A program made the translations under genes and the position numbers. Shown piece after piece: positions 6,921-15,051 of a stretch of 64,000 nucleotides of DNA; position 1 is the stretch's first letter, and every line of letters starts with the position of its first letter. This stretch comes from Quadrisphaera sp. DSM 44207 (lineage in GTDB: Bacteria > Actinomycetota > Actinomycetes > Actinomycetales > Quadrisphaeraceae). Under the pieces are notes generated by a model that saw nothing but the letters and a program-made list of their open reading frames with translations, was not told the DNA's origin and searched no databases. The stretch spans positions 620,001 through 684,000 of the forward strand of contig NZ_FNKA01000001.1 of the NCBI RefSeq assembly GCF_900101335.1, read 5' to 3'.

Positions 6921-8405
6921 GTGGGCGCCGTCGAGCCGGCCACCGCGGCGCTGCTGCGCGGCGCGTGGGCGGCGCTCGGCGGCGACGCCGGGCACCTCGC
7001 CCGCGTGGAGGCGACCGGGGACGCCACCGGGCTGCTGCCCTCGGCGCTGCCCGCCCTGCCCGCGGCGACCGCCGCGGTGGCGGCGTCCGCGCTCGCCGCG
7101 TCGGTGCTGGACGGCGCCCGCTGCGGCACCGGTCCGGCACCGGCGCTCGTCGACGTCGAGCACGTGGCGCTCGCCGTGCGCAGCGAGCGGTTCGCGCGCC
7201 AGGACGGCGTCGAGCCCCCGGACCTGTTCGCGCCGCTGTCGCGGTCCTGGCGCACGGCCGACGGCTGGCTGCGCCTGCACGCCAACTACCCCTGGCACCG
7301 CGAGCGCGCCCTGGCGGTGCTCGCGGTGCCAGGGGGCGCCGGAGCCGGCGCCGAGGCGCGGCCCGAGTCCGTCGCGGACGCCGTGCGCGGCTGGCGCGGG
7401 GACGACCTCGAGGACGCCCTCGCCGCCGCCGGCGCGCTCGGGGCCGCCGTGCGCACGCCCGAGCAGTGGGGCGCGCACCCGCAGGGACGCGCGGTGGCCG
7501 CGCTGCCGCTCGTCGAGACCGCCGCCCCCGACGCCCGCGCCCGACGGCCGCTCGGGCCCGGCCGCGCCGCCGAGGGGGTGCGGGTGCTCGACCTCACGCG
7601 CGTCATCGCCGGGCCCGTCGCCACCCGCACCCTCGCCGCCTGGGGCGCCGACGTCCTGCGCCTGGACCCGCCGCACCTGCCGGAGATCCCCGCCCAGGCG
7701 CTCGACACCCTGCCCGGCAAGCGCAGCGCCGTCCTGGACCTGCGCTCCCCCGCCGGAGCGGCGCGGCTGGAGGAGCTGCTGGCCCGGGCCGACGTCCTCG
7801 TGCACGGGTACCGGCCCGGAGCGCTCGACCGCCTCGGCCTCTCCTCCGCCGCGCTCGCCGAGCGCCATCCGCACCTGGGCGTCGTCGTGCTCTCGGCGTG
7901 GGGCTCCGCCGGCCCGTGGGCCGCCCGGCGCGGCTTCGACTCCCTCGTGCAGTGCGCCACGGGCATCGCGGACGCCGAGCGCGCCCGGACCGCCGACGCG
8001 GCGCCGGACGCAGCACCGAGCGCGGCGCCGGACCAGCCGCCGGGCGCGCTGCCCGCCCAGGTGCTCGACCACGCCAGCGGCTACCTCGCGGCCGCCGCGG
8101 CGATGCTCTCCCTCGCCGGGGTGCAGCGGGGCCAGCCGCCGGTCGCCGCGCGCCTGTCGCTGGCGCAGACCGCGCACTGGCTCACGGGCTCGGACGTGCA
8201 CCAGCACCGCGCACCGGAGCAGCACCGCGCACCGGAACGGCACCTCCCACCGGAACGGCACCCCCCACCGGAACGGCACCTCGTGACGCTGCCCGGGGCC
8301 GCCGCCCCGGTGCGCGTCGTCGCGCCGCCCGGCCGCGCCGGCGACCTCGTGCCGCGCTGGTCCCGCACCACCGAGCCGGGCGCCGACCCGCCGGCCTTCG
8401 CCTGA
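6921..8405 (+). CDS. CaiB/BaiF family CoA-transferase (class III)
   Basis: A 494-aa protein. The second half has the hallmark RVLDLTRVIAGPVATRTLAAWGADV and LDLRSPAG, DVLVHGYRPGAL and HPHLGVVVLSAWG of class III CoA-transferases, which move CoA between acids or racemise 2-methylacyl-CoAs. The first half is a divergent copy of the N-terminal lobe. Substrate cannot be told. Residues about 428-452 are four copies of a six-residue histidine/proline repeat (18-bp DNA units at 8205-8276) not expected in the family. GTG 6921 has no clear ribosome-binding site, and the gene begins 20 nt after the peroxiredoxin stop, so coupling to it is likely. Confidence 0.8.
   Translation: MGAVEPATAALLRGAWAALGGDAGHLARVEATGDATGLLPSALPALPAATAAVAASALAASVLDGARCGTGPAPALVDVEHVALAVRSERFARQDGVEPPDLFAPLSRSWRTADGWLRLHANYPWHRERALAVLAVPGGAGAGAEARPESVADAVRGWRGDDLEDALAAAGALGAAVRTPEQWGAHPQGRAVAALPLVETAAPDARARRPLGPGRAAEGVRVLDLTRVIAGPVATRTLAAWGADVLRLDPPHLPEIPAQALDTLPGKRSAVLDLRSPAGAARLEELLARADVLVHGYRPGALDRLGLSSAALAERHPHLGVVVLSAWGSAGPWAARRGFDSLVQCATGIADAERARTADAAPDAAPSAAPDQPPGALPAQVLDHASGYLAAAAAMLSLAGVQRGQPPVAARLSLAQTAHWLTGSDVHQHRAPEQHRAPERHLPPERHPPPERHLVTLPGAAAPVRVVAPPGRAGDLVPRWSRTTEPGADPPAFA
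8205..8276 (+). repeat. 18-bp in-frame repeat x4 in the CoA-transferase gene
   Basis: Four 18-bp units (8205-8222, 8223-8240, 8241-8258, 8259-8276), each coding for variants of H-R/L/P-A/P-P-E-Q/R. The reading frame stays open, so this expands a His/Pro-rich surface loop. Confidence 0.85.
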
Positions 8406-8453
8406 CGCCCCGGCTGGACGCGTCCTCGTCCGCGCGCGGAGGGAGGCTCCGTT

Positions 8454-8561
8454 CCGAGCGAGGCTGACGCCCGGTGGGGTTCGGGTGCCCCTGCCTGTGG
8501 ACGGACGAGCGTCGTCCACAGGCCCGCGCCGGGAACCTCACCCGGCGTCAGCCTCGCTCGG
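8454..8561. repeat. Nested inverted repeats between CoA-transferase and hydrolase remnant
   Basis: Outer arms 8454-8476 and 8539-8561 are inverted copies over 23 nt with one mismatch (core GAGCGAGGCTGACGCC). Inside them a second hairpin, CTGTGGACG at 8495-8503 with CGTCCACAG at 8513-8521, has a 9-nt loop. The whole 212-nt space between the genes (8406-8617) holds no other recognisable feature. It could be a terminator, a small structured RNA or a MITE-like remnant. Confidence 0.6.
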
Positions 8562-8617
8562 CGTGCACACCCCTTCCCGGCGCCCCGCCCGGCGGCGGCG
8601 ACGGCGCGCCCGAGCGG

Positions 8618-8968
8618 TCAGCCGGTCGCCGGTGCGGCCGCGACCAGGCGCTCGCCGTAGCGCGGCCGCACCTGCGAGTCCCGGCAGCCTCGCACCACCT
8701 CCACGGGCACGCGCAGCCGCGGCAGGTGGCCGGCCCGGGAGGCGATGTCCACGGGCCAGTCGCCCGGCGCGTCCGACCACCCGTAGCCGAGCACGTCGAC
8801 GGCGAGCACGCGGGCGTCCTGCGCCAGCGCCGGGACGACGTCGTGCCACAGCAGGTGGTTCGTCGGGATGCCGTGCACCAGCAGCAGCTCGGGCTCGCTC
8901 CGGCCCGCCCGCCGCGCGTTCAGGCGGCGCCCTCCGACGTCGACGAGCTGCCGGGTGCCCACGGGCAC
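8618..8968 (-). pseudogene. Internally deleted alpha/beta hydrolase remnant
   Basis: The 116-aa product starts like a haloalkane-dehalogenase-type alpha/beta hydrolase (LLLVHGIPTNHLLWHDVVPAL, then VLAVDVLGYGWSDAP) and then jumps to what is normally the C-terminal third (RLRVPVEVVRGCRDSQVRPRYGERLVAA). The nucleophile elbow GxSxG, the cap and the final catalytic His segment are missing; intact relatives are about 280-300 aa. This reads as an in-frame internal deletion, and a working enzyme is unlikely. The GTG start at 8968 is a guess; it lies 44 nt after the histidine kinase stop on the same strand. Confidence 0.7.
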
Positions 8969-9012
8969 CGGGGGAGCGCCGGAGGACGTGCCGCGCGGGG
9001 CCGTGCGCTCCC

Positions 9013-10275
9013 CTACCCCGCCGCGGGCAGGAAGAGCGCGAACGTCGCCGGTCGCCGGCTCAGCAGCTCCAGCCGGCCGCCCTCGGCGGCCACGAGGTCG
9101 CGCGCCAGCGGCAGCCCCAGGCCCGTGCGCGCCGCACCGCTGACGGACCGCTCGAAGATCCGCGCGCCCAGGTGCTCCGGCACGCCCGGCCCCTGGTCGG
9201 CGACCTCGACGACGACCCACTCCCCGCCCGGGCGCACGGTCACGCGCGTCGTCCCGCCGCCGTGCACGAGGCTGTTCTCGACGAGCGTGGCGAGCGCCTG
9301 CGCCAGCGGCCCGGGGCTGGCGAGCACGCGCACGGGTGCGCCGCCGGGGTCCGCGCGGGGCAGCTCCACCTCCAGCCGGCGGTGCGCGCGGGCGAAGGCG
9401 GGCGCCCACTCCTCGCGCTGCTGCACCAGCACGTCGGCGAGCGGCAGCGGCGCGGACGGCGAGGACGGGCCCGGCCGCCCGCGCTCGAGCAGGTCGTCGA
9501 CGACCTGCACGAGCCGCTCGACCTGCCCCAGCGCGATGCGCGCCTCCTCGGCGACGTCCGGCTCGGACGTCGCCGAGGAGATCTCCTCCAGGCGCAGCGA
9601 CAGCGCCGCCAGCGGCGTGCGCAGCTGGTGGCTGGCGTCGGAGGCGAACTGCCGCTCGGCGGCCAGGCGCGCCGCCAGCCGCTCGGCGCTGCCGGCCAGC
9701 GCCCGCGCGACCTGGTCGACCTCCTCCACGCCCGTCGGCTGCAGCGGCGCGGGCACCTGGCCGCTGCCGAGCCGCTCGGCGCTGCGGCCCAGCTCCACGA
9801 GCGGGCGCGTCAGGCGCCGGGCCTGCACGAGCCCGACCGCCCAGCCGGCGGCCACGGCGCCCGCCGCGAGGCCGAGGACGAGCACGACGAGGCGCAGGTC
9901 GGCCTCGAGCAGCAGCGAGCGCGGCACCCGCACCCGCACCGACAGCCCGTCCGCGGTGCTCGCGGTGGCGGTCACGGCGGCCCCGCGCACCGGCTCCCCG
10001 GCCTCGACGACGTCCCCGCCGGGCACGACGACGCGCACGTGCCCGGGCCAGGCGGGGTCGGCGTCCAGGTAGCGCTGCAGCAGCTCCTCGTCGACCGGCT
10101 GGCCGGCCTGCAGGCGCGCGTCGACCGCGACGAGCAGGGCGTCGGCGCGGTCCTGCGCGCTGCCGGCGGCCTGCGCGCCCAGCAGGACCACGCCCGCGAC
10201 CGCGAGGGGCACGCCGAGCAGCAGGACGGCCAGGGTGACCGCCGCGAGGGTCGCCGTCTGCACGCGCCGGTGCAC
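9013..10275 (-). CDS. Sensor histidine kinase
   Basis: A 420-aa membrane kinase. One membrane helix near residues 8-33, an external sensor of about 100 residues, and a second helix near 127-148 are followed by a HAMP-like linker (ARRLTRPLVELGRSAERL). The H-box SDASHQLRTPLAAL holds the phospho-His near residue 216. The ATPase domain has the N-box ENSLVHGG, G1 VADQGPGVP and G2 RTGLGLPLARDLV. It is encoded 39 nt after its response regulator and should phosphorylate it. The signal is unknown. Confidence 0.92.
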   Translation of the reverse strand: MHRRVQTATLAAVTLAVLLLGVPLAVAGVVLLGAQAAGSAQDRADALLVAVDARLQAGQPVDEELLQRYLDADPAWPGHVRVVVPGGDVVEAGEPVRGAAVTATASTADGLSVRVRVPRSLLLEADLRLVVLVLGLAAGAVAAGWAVGLVQARRLTRPLVELGRSAERLGSGQVPAPLQPTGVEEVDQVARALAGSAERLAARLAAERQFASDASHQLRTPLAALSLRLEEISSATSEPDVAEEARIALGQVERLVQVVDDLLERGRPGPSSPSAPLPLADVLVQQREEWAPAFARAHRRLEVELPRADPGGAPVRVLASPGPLAQALATLVENSLVHGGGTTRVTVRPGGEWVVVEVADQGPGVPEHLGARIFERSVSGAARTGLGLPLARDLVAAEGGRLELLSRRPATFALFLPAAG

Positions 10276-10314
10276 GCGAGCGCCCCTCCGCCTGCTCCGC
10301 TGGCCGGCCGCCCG

Positions 10315-11001
10315 TCAGTCCCGCTCGAAGCGGAAGCCGACGCCGCGGACGGTGGTGATGTAGCGGGGGTTGGTGATGGCGTCGCCGAGCTTGCGGCGCA
10401 GCCACGACACGTGCATGTCGAGGGTCTTCGTGGACCCGAACCACTCGGCGCCCCACACCTCGCGCATGAGGGTGTCGCGGGGGACCACCGCGCCGGCCTC
10501 GCGCAGCAGCACGCGCAGCAGGTCGTACTCCTTGGCCGCCAGCGACAGCTCCTGGCCGTCGACCCACGCGCGGCGCGAGGGCGGGTCGAGGCGCACCCCG
10601 CGCGACTCCAGCACCGCGGGCCCGGCCGCGGCGCCGTTCTCGCCGCCGCGGCGCATCAGGGCCCGCACCCGCGCCAGCAGCTCGGCCAGGCGGAACGGCT
10701 TGGTCACGTAGTCGTCCGCGCCGGCGTCCAGACCCACGACGGTGTCCACCTCGTCCGCCCGGGCGGTGAGCACGAGCACCGGCATGGTCCGGCCGGCGGC
10801 GCGCAGGCGGCGGCAGACCTCCAGGCCGTCCACGTCCGGCAGGCCGAGGTCGAGGACGACGAGGTCGACGCCGTCGCCGGCCCGGGCCAGCGCCCCCGCG
10901 CCGTCCCCGCTGAGGACGACGTCGTAGCCCTCGCGGGACAGCGCGCGCGCCAGGGGCTCGGCGATGGCCGGGTCGTCCTCGGCCAGCAGCACGCGCCTCA
11001 C
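10315..11001 (-). CDS. OmpR/PhoB-family response regulator
   Basis: A 228-aa DNA-binding regulator. The receiver has the acidic pocket AEDD, the phospho-accepting Asp51 (VVLDLGLPD), Thr79 and Lys101 (TKPF); the C-terminal winged helix has SLAAKEYDLLRVLL, VVPRDTLMREVWG and the closing TVRGVGFRFE. The start is placed at GTG 11001 because TACGAT (11009-11014, complement) ends 7 nt upstream; ATG 11010 overlaps that hexamer and would add three residues (M-I-R). The kinase gene follows on the same strand, giving a two-gene operon. Confidence 0.93.
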   Translation of the reverse strand: MRRVLLAEDDPAIAEPLARALSREGYDVVLSGDGAGALARAGDGVDLVVLDLGLPDVDGLEVCRRLRAAGRTMPVLVLTARADEVDTVVGLDAGADDYVTKPFRLAELLARVRALMRRGGENGAAAGPAVLESRGVRLDPPSRRAWVDGQELSLAAKEYDLLRVLLREAGAVVPRDTLMREVWGAEWFGSTKTLDMHVSWLRRKLGDAITNPRYITTVRGVGFRFERD

Positions 11002-11043
11002 GCGGATCATCGTAGGTGCGGGCGCGCCGGGCGGGCCGGGCGC

Positions 11044-11919
11044 TCAGCGGACGTGGACGACGTCGCCCGCCGCGACGGGCACGACCCCGCCGTCCCCGCC
11101 GTCCCCGCCGTCCGGGGTCCGCACGAGCAGGCGCCCCTCGTCGTCCAGCCCCTCGGCGACGCCGGCGAGGTGGCTGCCGTCGGGGAGGTCGACCCGCACG
11201 GGCCGCCCGAGCGTCGCGCACGCCTCCCGCGCGCGGGCCGCCAGGCCGCTGGCGGCGGCGTCGCCCCCGGCGGCGGCCCAGCGCGCGACCTCCCCGGCCA
11301 GCGCCCGCAGCAGCGCCCGCAGCACCGTGTCGCGGTCGGTGGTGGCCGCGCCCTCCAGCGCCAGCGAGGTCGCGGTCGGCACGGGCAGCTCCGCCCGCGC
11401 CGTCGAGGCGTTGAGGCCGCAGCCGACCAGCACCGCCTGCGGGCGCCCGCCCGCGGCCGGCACCACCTCGGCGAGCACGCCGCACAGCTTGCGCTCCTCG
11501 ACGAGGACGTCGTTGGGCCACTTGAGCACCGCGGGCAGCCCCGCGACGTCGCGGACGACGCCGACGACGGCCAGCCCGGCCAGCACCGGCAGCCACGACC
11601 ACCGCTCCGGCGGCACCGGCGGGTCGAGCTCGGCCGGGCGCAGGAGCACCGAGACCGCGACGCCCGAGCGCGGCGGCGCGACCCAGGTGCGCCCCAGCCG
11701 CCCGCGGCCCTGCGTCTGGGAGTCGGTGGTGAGCGCGGACAGGTGCGGCCACGCCGCCGGGTCCGCGCCCGCGCGCCGCGCCAGCTCCGCGTTGGTGGAG
11801 CCGACCTCGGGCAGCACCTCGAGGCGCGCCAGCGGGCCCGCCGGGGCGAGCAGGGCCCGGCGCAGCGCGCCGGCCCGCAGCGGAGGGCGCGCGAGGTCCG
11901 ACCACGGGCTGCCGCTCAC
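11044..11919 (-). CDS. birA: Biotin--[acetyl-CoA-carboxylase] ligase BirA (monofunctional)
   Basis: A 291-aa enzyme that attaches biotin to the carrier lysine of carboxylases. GRGRLGRTW is the biotinyl-AMP loop, KWPNDVLV the conserved catalytic segment, and GCGLNAS follows the usual GxGxN position. No N-terminal DNA-binding winged helix is present, so it should not be a repressor. The C-terminal domain ends in a short GGDGGDGG run. Its likely targets are the biotinylated alpha subunit at 27.5 kb and related carboxylases. The GTG at 11919 begins the family homology; upstream is only G-rich sequence. Confidence 0.92.
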   Translation of the reverse strand: MSGSPWSDLARPPLRAGALRRALLAPAGPLARLEVLPEVGSTNAELARRAGADPAAWPHLSALTTDSQTQGRGRLGRTWVAPPRSGVAVSVLLRPAELDPPVPPERWSWLPVLAGLAVVGVVRDVAGLPAVLKWPNDVLVEERKLCGVLAEVVPAAGGRPQAVLVGCGLNASTARAELPVPTATSLALEGAATTDRDTVLRALLRALAGEVARWAAAGGDAAASGLAARAREACATLGRPVRVDLPDGSHLAGVAEGLDDEGRLLVRTPDGGDGGDGGVVPVAAGDVVHVR

Positions 11920-12000
11920 GGCCCCACCCCACCCCCCGCGGGCGCCTCGCGCAACGCCGTCGCGCGGTGCCGGGCCCGGGCGGGGGGAGGGTGCCGCGGC

Positions 12001-12006
12001 TACCGT
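12001..12006 (+). promoter_or_regulatory. -10 hexamer TACCGT of the SMP-30 gene
   Basis: TACCGT ends exactly 6 nt before ATG 12013; no ribosome-binding site is visible. A clear example of the leaderless arrangement. Confidence 0.65.
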
Positions 12007-12012
12007 GGGCCG

Positions 12013-12882
12013 ATGCCGAGCGCCGAGCAGCTGACCGAGGTCGTCGCCGTCCACGGGGAGGGACCGGTCTGGGACGACGCGGCGCAGCAGCTGCTGTGCG
12101 TCGACCTCACCGAGGGCGCCCTGCTGCGCGTGGACCACATCACCGGCGCCGTGCGCCGCTCCCAGGTCTCCTCCGTGCTCGCGGCCCTGCGCCCGCGCCG
12201 CTCCGGCGGCTGGGTGCTCGCCCTCGAGCGCGGCTTCGCCCTCACCGACACCGGATGGGACGACGAGCCGCGGGTGCGCGCGCTGCCGCAGCTGTGGAGC
12301 GATCCCGGCGTGCGCATGAACGAGGGCGGCTGCGACCCCGCGGGCCGCTTCTGGTGCGGCTCGATGGCCTACGACCAGAGCGAGGGCGCCGGAACCCTGT
12401 GGCGCCTGGACCCCGACGGCAGCGCGAGCGCCGCCCTGCGCGGGGTCACGGTCTCCAACGGCCTGGCGTGGAGCCCCGACGGCTCGGTCGCCTACTACAA
12501 CGACACCCCCACCGGGCGCACCGACGTCCTGCAGGTCGACGCGGACACCGGCGAGGTCACCGGCCGACGCCCCTTCGCGACCGCCCCGGAGGGCGACGGC
12601 ATGCCCGACGGCCTCGTCGTGGACGCCGAGGGCGGGGTCTGGACCGCCCTGTACGGCGGGGGCGCGGTGGTCCGCTACGGCCCCGACGGCACCCTGACCG
12701 AGCGGGTCGACGTGCCGACCCCGCACGTGACCGCGTGCACCTTCGGCGGCCCGGGCCTGGCCACGCTGTTCATCACGACGTCCACCGAGGGCCTCGACCG
12801 CGAGCAGGAGCCGCAGGCCGGCGCGCTCTTCCACCACGAGCCGGGCGTGCGCGGGCAGCTGCCCCTGACCTTCGCCGGCTGA
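12013..12882 (+). CDS. SMP-30/gluconolactonase family protein
   Basis: A 289-aa six-bladed beta-propeller of the SMP-30/regucalcin family, usually a metal-dependent sugar lactonase. Visible are GEGPVWDD with the metal-binding Glu, NEGGCDPAGRFWCGSM with the Asn/Asp pair, TVSNGLAWSPDG and MPDGLVVDAEGGVWTALYGG. The substrate may be a glucono-, galactono- or arabinono-lactone but is not determined. No sugar dehydrogenase gene adjoins it. The start is supported by the -10 hexamer at 12001-12006. Confidence 0.88.
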   Translation: MPSAEQLTEVVAVHGEGPVWDDAAQQLLCVDLTEGALLRVDHITGAVRRSQVSSVLAALRPRRSGGWVLALERGFALTDTGWDDEPRVRALPQLWSDPGVRMNEGGCDPAGRFWCGSMAYDQSEGAGTLWRLDPDGSASAALRGVTVSNGLAWSPDGSVAYYNDTPTGRTDVLQVDADTGEVTGRRPFATAPEGDGMPDGLVVDAEGGVWTALYGGGAVVRYGPDGTLTERVDVPTPHVTACTFGGPGLATLFITTSTEGLDREQEPQAGALFHHEPGVRGQLPLTFAG

Positions 12883-12989
12883 CGACGCCCACCGGCCGGG
12901 GGAGCCCGACGGCCGAGGGCGTCCGCCAGCTGGGGGAGCCTCCCGGCCGAGGGCGGGCGGGGGCCGGCCCCGGGTGGCAGGGTGGCCCG

Positions 12990-14213
12990 GTGCCCCGCCC
13001 GGACCGGCCCTCGAGCCCGCAGCCCGCCGAGACCCCTCCGCCCCCCGCGGCGGTGGCCCACCCGTCCGCGCACGACACGGGCCCCGCGCCGGGGCCGGTC
13101 CCGCGCGCCGTCCTCGTGCTCACCGGCGCCGGCGGGCTGGTGCTGCTCATCGCGGGCATGCGCAGCGTCGCCGACCTGCTGGCCCCCACGTTCCTCGCCA
13201 TCACCCTGGTGATCACCGTGGCGCCGCTGCAGCGGCGCCTGCTGCGCCTGGGCATCCCCCGGTGGCTGGCGGTGACCGTCTCCCTGCTGCTGCTGTACGG
13301 CCTGCTGATCGCGCTCGTGACGGCCCTCGTGCTCTCCCTCGTGCAGCTGGTGGAGCTGCTGCCCGGCTACGCGGCGCAGTTCCAGACCCTCTACGAGGAC
13401 GCCCTGGCCCAGCTGGCGGCGTGGGGCGTGGAGGACGCGCAGCTGCGCGTGGCGCTCGACGCGGTCGACCCCAGCAGCCTCCTCGGCGTCGCCCAGAACG
13501 TGCTGCTGCAGGCCCTCAGCGGCCTGACCGGGGCCCTGTCCCTGCTCACGCTCCTGGTCACGGTGCTGCTGTTCCTCGTGGTCGACTCCGTCGACGTCCC
13601 GCGCAGGATGCTCCTCGCGCGCGCCTCGCACCCGCGCCTGGTGACCGCGCTGGCCGAGTTCGCCGACGGCGTGCGCCGCTACTGGCTGGTCTCGACGGTC
13701 TTCGGGCTGATCGTCGCCGCCCTCGGCTCCGCGGGCCTGTACTGGCTGGGCGTCCCCCTCGCGCTGACCTGGGGGCTGCTGGCGTTCATCACCAACTACA
13801 TCCCGAACATCGGCTTCGTCCTCGGGCTGGTGCCCCCGGTCCTCGTGGCGCTGCTGGAGGGCGGGGTGGGCCTGGCCCTGGCCGTCTTCGCCCTGTACTC
13901 GGTGCTCAACCTCGTCATCCAGACGGTGATCCAGCCCCGCTTCACCGGGGAGGCCGTCGGGCTGACGACGACAGCGGCGTTCCTGTCGCTGCTGTTCTGG
14001 TCGTACGTGCTCGGGCCGCTCGGGGCCCTGCTGGCCGTGCCGATGTCGTCCTTCGTCAAGGCCGTCCTGGTCGACTCCGACCCGCGGGCGCGCTGGCTGG
14101 ACGCCCTGCTCGCCAGCCGCCCCGGCACCCCGCCGGGCGTGCGCGGCGCCGTTCCGGCGACGGCCGGGGAGGGCGCCGCGCCCACCGCGCAGGACGCCCG
14201 GAGCACCGCCTAG
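12990..14213 (+). CDS. AI-2E family transporter (YdiK/PerM-like)
   Basis: A 407-aa membrane protein with about eight predicted helices. The family core GLLAFITNYIPNIGFVLGLVPPVLVAL (conserved YIPxxG) and the C-terminal GPLGALLAVPMSSFVKAVL are clear. Relatives have been linked to autoinducer-2 export or ion transport; the substrate here is open. The first 45 residues are proline-rich and cytoplasmic. CAGGGT ends 6 nt before GTG 12990. Its stop codon shares the palindrome CTAG with the stop of the convergent SDR gene. Confidence 0.88.
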   Translation: MPRPDRPSSPQPAETPPPPAAVAHPSAHDTGPAPGPVPRAVLVLTGAGGLVLLIAGMRSVADLLAPTFLAITLVITVAPLQRRLLRLGIPRWLAVTVSLLLLYGLLIALVTALVLSLVQLVELLPGYAAQFQTLYEDALAQLAAWGVEDAQLRVALDAVDPSSLLGVAQNVLLQALSGLTGALSLLTLLVTVLLFLVVDSVDVPRRMLLARASHPRLVTALAEFADGVRRYWLVSTVFGLIVAALGSAGLYWLGVPLALTWGLLAFITNYIPNIGFVLGLVPPVLVALLEGGVGLALAVFALYSVLNLVIQTVIQPRFTGEAVGLTTTAAFLSLLFWSYVLGPLGALLAVPMSSFVKAVLVDSDPRARWLDALLASRPGTPPGVRGAVPATAGEGAAPTAQDARSTA

Positions 14214-14974
14214 AACACCGAGTACCCGCCGTCCACGACGACGACCGAGCCGGTCGCGAACGCCGAGGCGTCCGAGGCCAGGTAGAGCACGGTCGGGGCG
14301 ATCTCCTCGGGGGCGGCGGCGCGCTGCACCGGGGCGTCCTCGATCCAGTGCCGGCGGAAGCGCGGCTCGTCGACCGGCGCCATCTCCGTGCGCACGTAGC
14401 CCGGCGCGACGGCGTTGACGCGGATGCCCAGCGGCGCCCACTCGGCCGCCAGGGAGCGGGTCAGGTGGTGCACGGCCGCCTTGGAGGCGTTGTACGCCGG
14501 CTGCCACTGCGGCCGGTTGACGACGAACCCGCTCATGGAGCCGACGTTGACGACGCTGCCCCCGCCCTCGCGCAGGTGCGGGAAGGCCGCCTGGGTCGTC
14601 TTCCACAGGGCCCGCACGTTGAGGTCGAAGACGGCGTCCCACTCCTCGTCCGGCACCTCCGCGGCGGGCCGGTGGAAGCAGGTGCCGGCGTTGTTGACCA
14701 GGACGTCGAGCCCGCCGAGCGCCTCGACCGCGCCGTCGACGGTGCGCCGGGGGCCGTCGTCGCCCGTCAGGTCCGCGGCCACGGAGCGCACCCGCAGCCC
14801 CTCCCCCGCCAGCCGCTCGACGGCCGCGTCGTTCGCCGCGCCGTCCCGGCCGGAGAGGACGACGTCCGCGCCGGCCTCGGCGAGCGCGCGGGCGAAGGCC
14901 AGGCCCAGCCCGCGGTTGCCCCCGGTGACCAGGGCGCGGCGCCCGTCGAGGCGGAAGGTGTCGAGGACGGTCAC
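14210..14974 (-). CDS. Short-chain dehydrogenase/reductase (SDR)
   Basis: A 254-aa classical SDR: cofactor loop [12 protein letters not shown] near residue 16, NNAG near 89, catalytic Ser (NVGSMSG) and YNASKAA with the Tyr-Lys pair, and the closing PGYVRTEM. The C-terminal [16 protein letters not shown] is typical of glucose/gluconate-type dehydrogenases. The Arg in TGGNRG suggests an NADP or NAD mix; the substrate is unknown. AGGAG lies 8 nt before GTG 14974. Its TAG stop (14210-14212) overlaps the convergent transporter's TAG stop. Confidence 0.9.
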   Translation of the reverse strand: MTVLDTFRLDGRRALVTGGNRGLGLAFARALAEAGADVVLSGRDGAANDAAVERLAGEGLRVRSVAADLTGDDGPRRTVDGAVEALGGLDVLVNNAGTCFHRPAAEVPDEEWDAVFDLNVRALWKTTQAAFPHLREGGGSVVNVGSMSGFVVNRPQWQPAYNASKAAVHHLTRSLAAEWAPLGIRVNAVAPGYVRTEMAPVDEPRFRRHWIEDAPVQRAAAPEEIAPTVLYLASDASAFATGSVVVVDGGYSVF

Positions 14975-15051
14975 GAGCGGCTCCTGCGGTCGGGTGCCGC
15001 GGCCCCGGCGCCGCGGCACGGGGAACGCTAGCGGGTCTAGGCTCCGAGGCC

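Noticed and set aside
8485-12882. A 1465-codon plus-strand open frame through the kinase-regulator-BirA region
   Set aside because: Only its end, the SMP-30 gene from 12013, is real; the rest is antisense to conserved minus-strand genes.
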